7,040 bases of DNA from an uncultured Lachnospira sp. (GTDB lineage: Bacteria > Bacillota > Clostridia > Lachnospirales > Lachnospiraceae): positions 1 to 7,040 of the forward strand of contig CAJUKN010000037.1 of NCBI GenBank assembly GCA_910587485.1, given 5' to 3'. The notes beneath the pieces are model-generated. The model ran no database searches, was not told where the DNA came from, and was given only the letters and a program-made list of their open reading frames with translations. The position numbers and the translations under genes were made by a program. Shown in pieces: positions 4,706 to 7,040 of the stretch. Within the stretch, counting starts at the first letter, position 1, and each line of letters opens with the position of its first letter.

Positions 4706-5455
4706 ATGGCAACATTATTAAAAGCAAATGAGGTAACAAAAATTTATGCCAAAGGGCAGCATCCAAGCCTGAATAAAGTATCCTTCAATGTAGCAGAAAG
4801 CGAATTTATTGCTATTATGGGTGCTTCTGGCTCTGGAAAGACTACATTGCTTAATGTTCTTTCCACTATTGATACCCCTACAAGTGGCAACATTATAATC
4901 AATGGTGTTAATTTAAAACAACTGAGCGACACAGGTGCAGCAGATTTCCGAAGGGATAATCTTGGATTTATTTTTCAAGAATACTTTTTACTTGACAGCC
5001 TTACCATTCGAGAAAACATCTCTGTTCCACTCACTTTGCAAAAACTTCCTCCTAAAAAAATCGAAAGAATGGTGCGGAGTCTAGCAGAGCGATTTGGCAT
5101 TGCATCTCAATTAGACAAATATCCAAACGAGCTGTCTGGTGGGCAGAGGCAACGGGCATCGGCTGCAAGAGCCATTGTAAAACAGCCAAGTATTTTATTT
5201 GCTGATGAGCCAACAGGAGCATTGGACTCAAGCTCTGCTACCGAGTTGTTAAAAACTTTGAAAGAATCAAATGAAGAATTGCATACCACTATACTGATGG
5301 TCACACATGATGCATACGCAGCAAGTTTTACTAACCGTATTCTGATTTTCAAAGACGGAAGAATTATACAGGAACTTCTTAAACAAGATACCGACAGACG
5401 AACATTCTATGGAGCAATTGCACAGCAAGTAGCCAAATTGGATACGGAAAGATAA
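4706..5455 (+). CDS. BceA-type ABC transporter ATP-binding protein
   Basis: This 249-residue cytoplasmic ATPase is complete and normal in length. Motifs in order are Walker A GASGSGKT (39-46), Q-loop Q91 in FIFQEY, signature LSGGQRQR (143-150), Walker B ILFADE (163-168) with catalytic Glu168, D-loop GALDSSS (171-177), and H-loop His201 in MVTHD. The MacB/LolD/BceA-like pattern (ADEPTGALDS and FQEYFLLDSLT), together with the FtsX-type permease that follows, points to the Peptide-7/BceAB group. Such transporters protect low-GC Gram-positives from bacitracin, lantibiotics and similar peptides by freeing the lipid II-cycle target, and also serve as sensors. It is the first gene of the plus-strand operon; the permease starts 16 nt after its stop. 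No usual BceRS two-component genes are in view. All key residues are present, so it should be active. The exact substrate cannot be read from the sequence. Confidence 0.93.
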   Translation: MATLLKANEVTKIYAKGQHPSLNKVSFNVAESEFIAIMGASGSGKTTLLNVLSTIDTPTSGNIIINGVNLKQLSDTGAADFRRDNLGFIFQEYFLLDSLTIRENISVPLTLQKLPPKKIERMVRSLAERFGIASQLDKYPNELSGGQRQRASAARAIVKQPSILFADEPTGALDSSSATELLKTLKESNEELHTTILMVTHDAYAASFTNRILIFKDGRIIQELLKQDTDRRTFYGAIAQQVAKLDTER

Positions 5456-5456
5456 A

Positions 5457-5463
5457 GGGGGGG
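5457..5463 (+). promoter_or_regulatory. G7 tract serving as the permease ribosome site
   Basis: After the ATPase stop (5453-5455) comes AAAGGGGGGG TAAAATCC ATG. The seven-G run is the only Shine-Dalgarno-like sequence and ends 8 nt before ATG 5472. A homopolymer here can change length by slippage, which would alter spacing or strength rather than reading frame. Confidence 0.6.
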
Positions 5464-5471
5464 TAAAATCC

Positions 5472-7040
5472 ATGAATAATTTATCAATGGCACTTAAAAA
5501 TCTAAAAAACAATTTTTCATTTTATGCCCTTTACCTGCTTTCTGTATCATTTGTAATTACTGTTTTTTTTGCATTTACTTCATTCTCAATGAATACGGTT
5601 ATGCTTGAAAAGATATCTGGTGATGGGCGGGTTGAAACGATGTGTAGCGTAATTTCCGTATTCCTAATGGCTTTTGTTGTTTTTTATATGTCATACTCCA
5701 ACCGTTTCTTTTTACGCCGTCGAACAAAAGAGCTTGGTGTTTACGCATTATTGGGATATAGAAAAACCACAGTATTGTCATTGTTGACAACAGAAAATTT
5801 TTTGATTTGCTTTGGAGCTTTCATAGTAGGAATACTTCTCGGAAGTGTTTTTCATAAAGGCATTGTTTTTGGCATAACCAAGTTACTAGATTTGTCTATC
5901 AATAATTCAGAAATACCCTTTTTCAATATCAACGCCATTGTTAAAACAGCCTGCTTTATTTTTGCTATTGTAATTGTATTGGTGCTATCTAACAGCAGGT
6001 TTCTTTTCAAGACATCACTTATGGGATTAGTCAGATTTGAAAAAAGTGCTGAGCGAAAAGTGAAATTCCATGCTGTTCCTGCCATCATTGGTTTCTGTTC
6101 TATTATTTTGGGGTATATTCTTGCATTGGATATTCTCAGGGGAGTTAAATCTGTTTGGTTTACAATAGGTTTTTCTCCTATTGCCATGTTGACACTTGTA
6201 CTCATAGTTTTAGGAACAATACTCTTTATTGCATCCTTTCTTCCTTTTGTAGTACAGACAGGCAAAAACAACAAACGGAAATTTTATACAGAAACAAAAA
6301 TAATTACTTCCCCAAATTTCATATACCGTATGCGTTCAAACTCCAAGACTTTAATCATGCTCACACTGTTATCAGCAGCAACTTTGACTGTTTCGAGTGT
6401 TATGGCTTTAACTTTATATTATCCAATAGCTTCGGTATCTCGTATCGCACCGTCAGAAATTGAAAGCAGGATTGAAGATGAAAGCGAAATAAATGCAATC
6501 AAAGAGATTGTTGGCAAGCACTCGTCTGAGAAAGATGTGACATTCGTGGAAACTAATATTTATAAGGTTACTTCTTCTTCTAAACAACTCCCAATGGAAT
6601 ATAGCATCGGAAATGCCAAAGGGGATTCGGATAACGAAAAAATTTTGCGAAACGCAGGGTTTGAATGCATCTCTTATTCAGACTATATTTCCCTTTTAGA
6701 AGCTCAGGGGAGAAATAAGGTTTTGGAGCAAATTAGCGAGCTACACGATAGTGAGTGTATCTTAGTAAAATACCAGCCAGCTTCAGACAATGAAGAAAAG
6801 GGCAATGTTTATCCTTTGCTTATAGATAATGAAGAAATACCTGTTACTGTTATTGCAACTACATTAGATAATCCCATTTCATTTGCAAACAGCGTTGGTA
6901 CTTTAGTCATCAGTGACGATCTATATCATACGATAGCAGGGCAATCCGTTCCTGCGGTGAAAATCCTCAGTATAAACGGAAAATCCATTGAGGGTAACGA
7001 GGCTCTGTTTCAGGCGCTGTCAGACTATCTGTCGGGAAGC
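5472..7040 (+). CDS. BceB-type FtsX-domain ABC permease, N-terminal 523 residues
   Basis: The frame from ATG 5472 stays open to the window end, giving 523 residues; the C-terminal part lies outside. Hydrophobic segments, probably membrane helices, fall near residues 17-37, 58-75, 101-128, 155-175, 200-219, 232-262 and 290-318. Between the second and third is a basic loop RRRTKELGVYALLGYRK (82-98), the conserved FtsX-family region likely to contact the ATPase. After the seventh segment comes a large soluble stretch of at least 190 residues (from about 325: ASVSRIAPSEIESRIEDESE and onward). This is the extracellular domain between helices 7 and 8 that marks BceB permeases and senses the peptide antibiotic. 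Family members are about 650 residues with ten helices, so roughly 130 residues including the last three helices are missing. It pairs with the ATPase immediately upstream. Substrate not determinable, since this domain is the variable part. Confidence 0.92.
   Translation, partial: MNNLSMALKNLKNNFSFYALYLLSVSFVITVFFAFTSFSMNTVMLEKISGDGRVETMCSVISVFLMAFVVFYMSYSNRFFLRRRTKELGVYALLGYRKTTVLSLLTTENFLICFGAFIVGILLGSVFHKGIVFGITKLLDLSINNSEIPFFNINAIVKTACFIFAIVIVLVLSNSRFLFKTSLMGLVRFEKSAERKVKFHAVPAIIGFCSIILGYILALDILRGVKSVWFTIGFSPIAMLTLVLIVLGTILFIASFLPFVVQTGKNNKRKFYTETKIITSPNFIYRMRSNSKTLIMLTLLSAATLTVSSVMALTLYYPIASVSRIAPSEIESRIEDESEINAIKEIVGKHSSEKDVTFVETNIYKVTSSSKQLPMEYSIGNAKGDSDNEKILRNAGFECISYSDYISLLEAQGRNKVLEQISELHDSECILVKYQPASDNEEKGNVYPLLIDNEEIPVTVIATTLDNPISFANSVGTLVISDDLYHTIAGQSVPAVKILSINGKSIEGNEALFQALSDYLSGS

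Noticed and set aside
4744..5512. Minus-strand open frames opposite the BceA-type gene
   Set aside because: They are antisense shadows with no SD and no family resemblance; the plus strand has every ABC ATPase motif.

Overview
This AT-rich window looks like a low-GC Firmicute, probably a gut Clostridia/Lachnospiraceae-type genome. The evidence is the strong AGGAGG-type ribosome binding sites, the family content (Rpn-like nuclease, CpaB-like SAF protein, YtrA-type GntR regulator, BceAB-type transporter) and the codon use. The taxonomic call is inference.

The window has two halves. The left half (1-3477) is a decaying region on the minus strand. It holds the start of an unrecognised gene running off the left edge (1-200), a two-sided terminator hairpin (318-353), an Rpn-type PD-(D/E)XK pseudogene with a nonsense codon, a frameshift and possibly a lost start codon (407-1316), and a CpaB-like Flp-pilus protein broken by a frameshift (1357-1991). 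An IS4-family transposase (to 3032) follows. It has lost its own stop codon and reads in frame into the CpaB leader, and its mRNA start lies in an inverted repeat that could block translation. A plus-strand 3' fragment of an IS3-family element (about 3125-3477) abuts it and ends in a recognisable terminal repeat.

That IS3 end cuts off a membrane-anchored metallophosphoesterase gene (3478-3946, minus). The gene is the last of a three-gene minus-strand operon: a 60-aa two-helix membrane protein, a YtrA-type GntR regulator overlapping it by 11 nt, then the phosphoesterase.

A divergent intergenic region carries a perfect 14-bp inverted repeat (4607-4650). It separates that operon from a plus-strand operon encoding a BceA-type ATPase and a BceB-type FtsX permease, which runs off the right edge. 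The transporter pair looks intact and is probably an antimicrobial-peptide resistance or sensing module. No BceRS-type two-component system is visible in the window, so the divergent GntR regulator is the only regulator seen here.

I see no rRNA, tRNA or CRISPR. The most interesting signals are the hairpin over the transposase start, the in-frame transposase-CpaB fusion, the large palindrome between the divergent operons, and the pairing of the GntR/small-membrane-protein operon with BceAB. Nothing here clearly amounts to a wholly new system.
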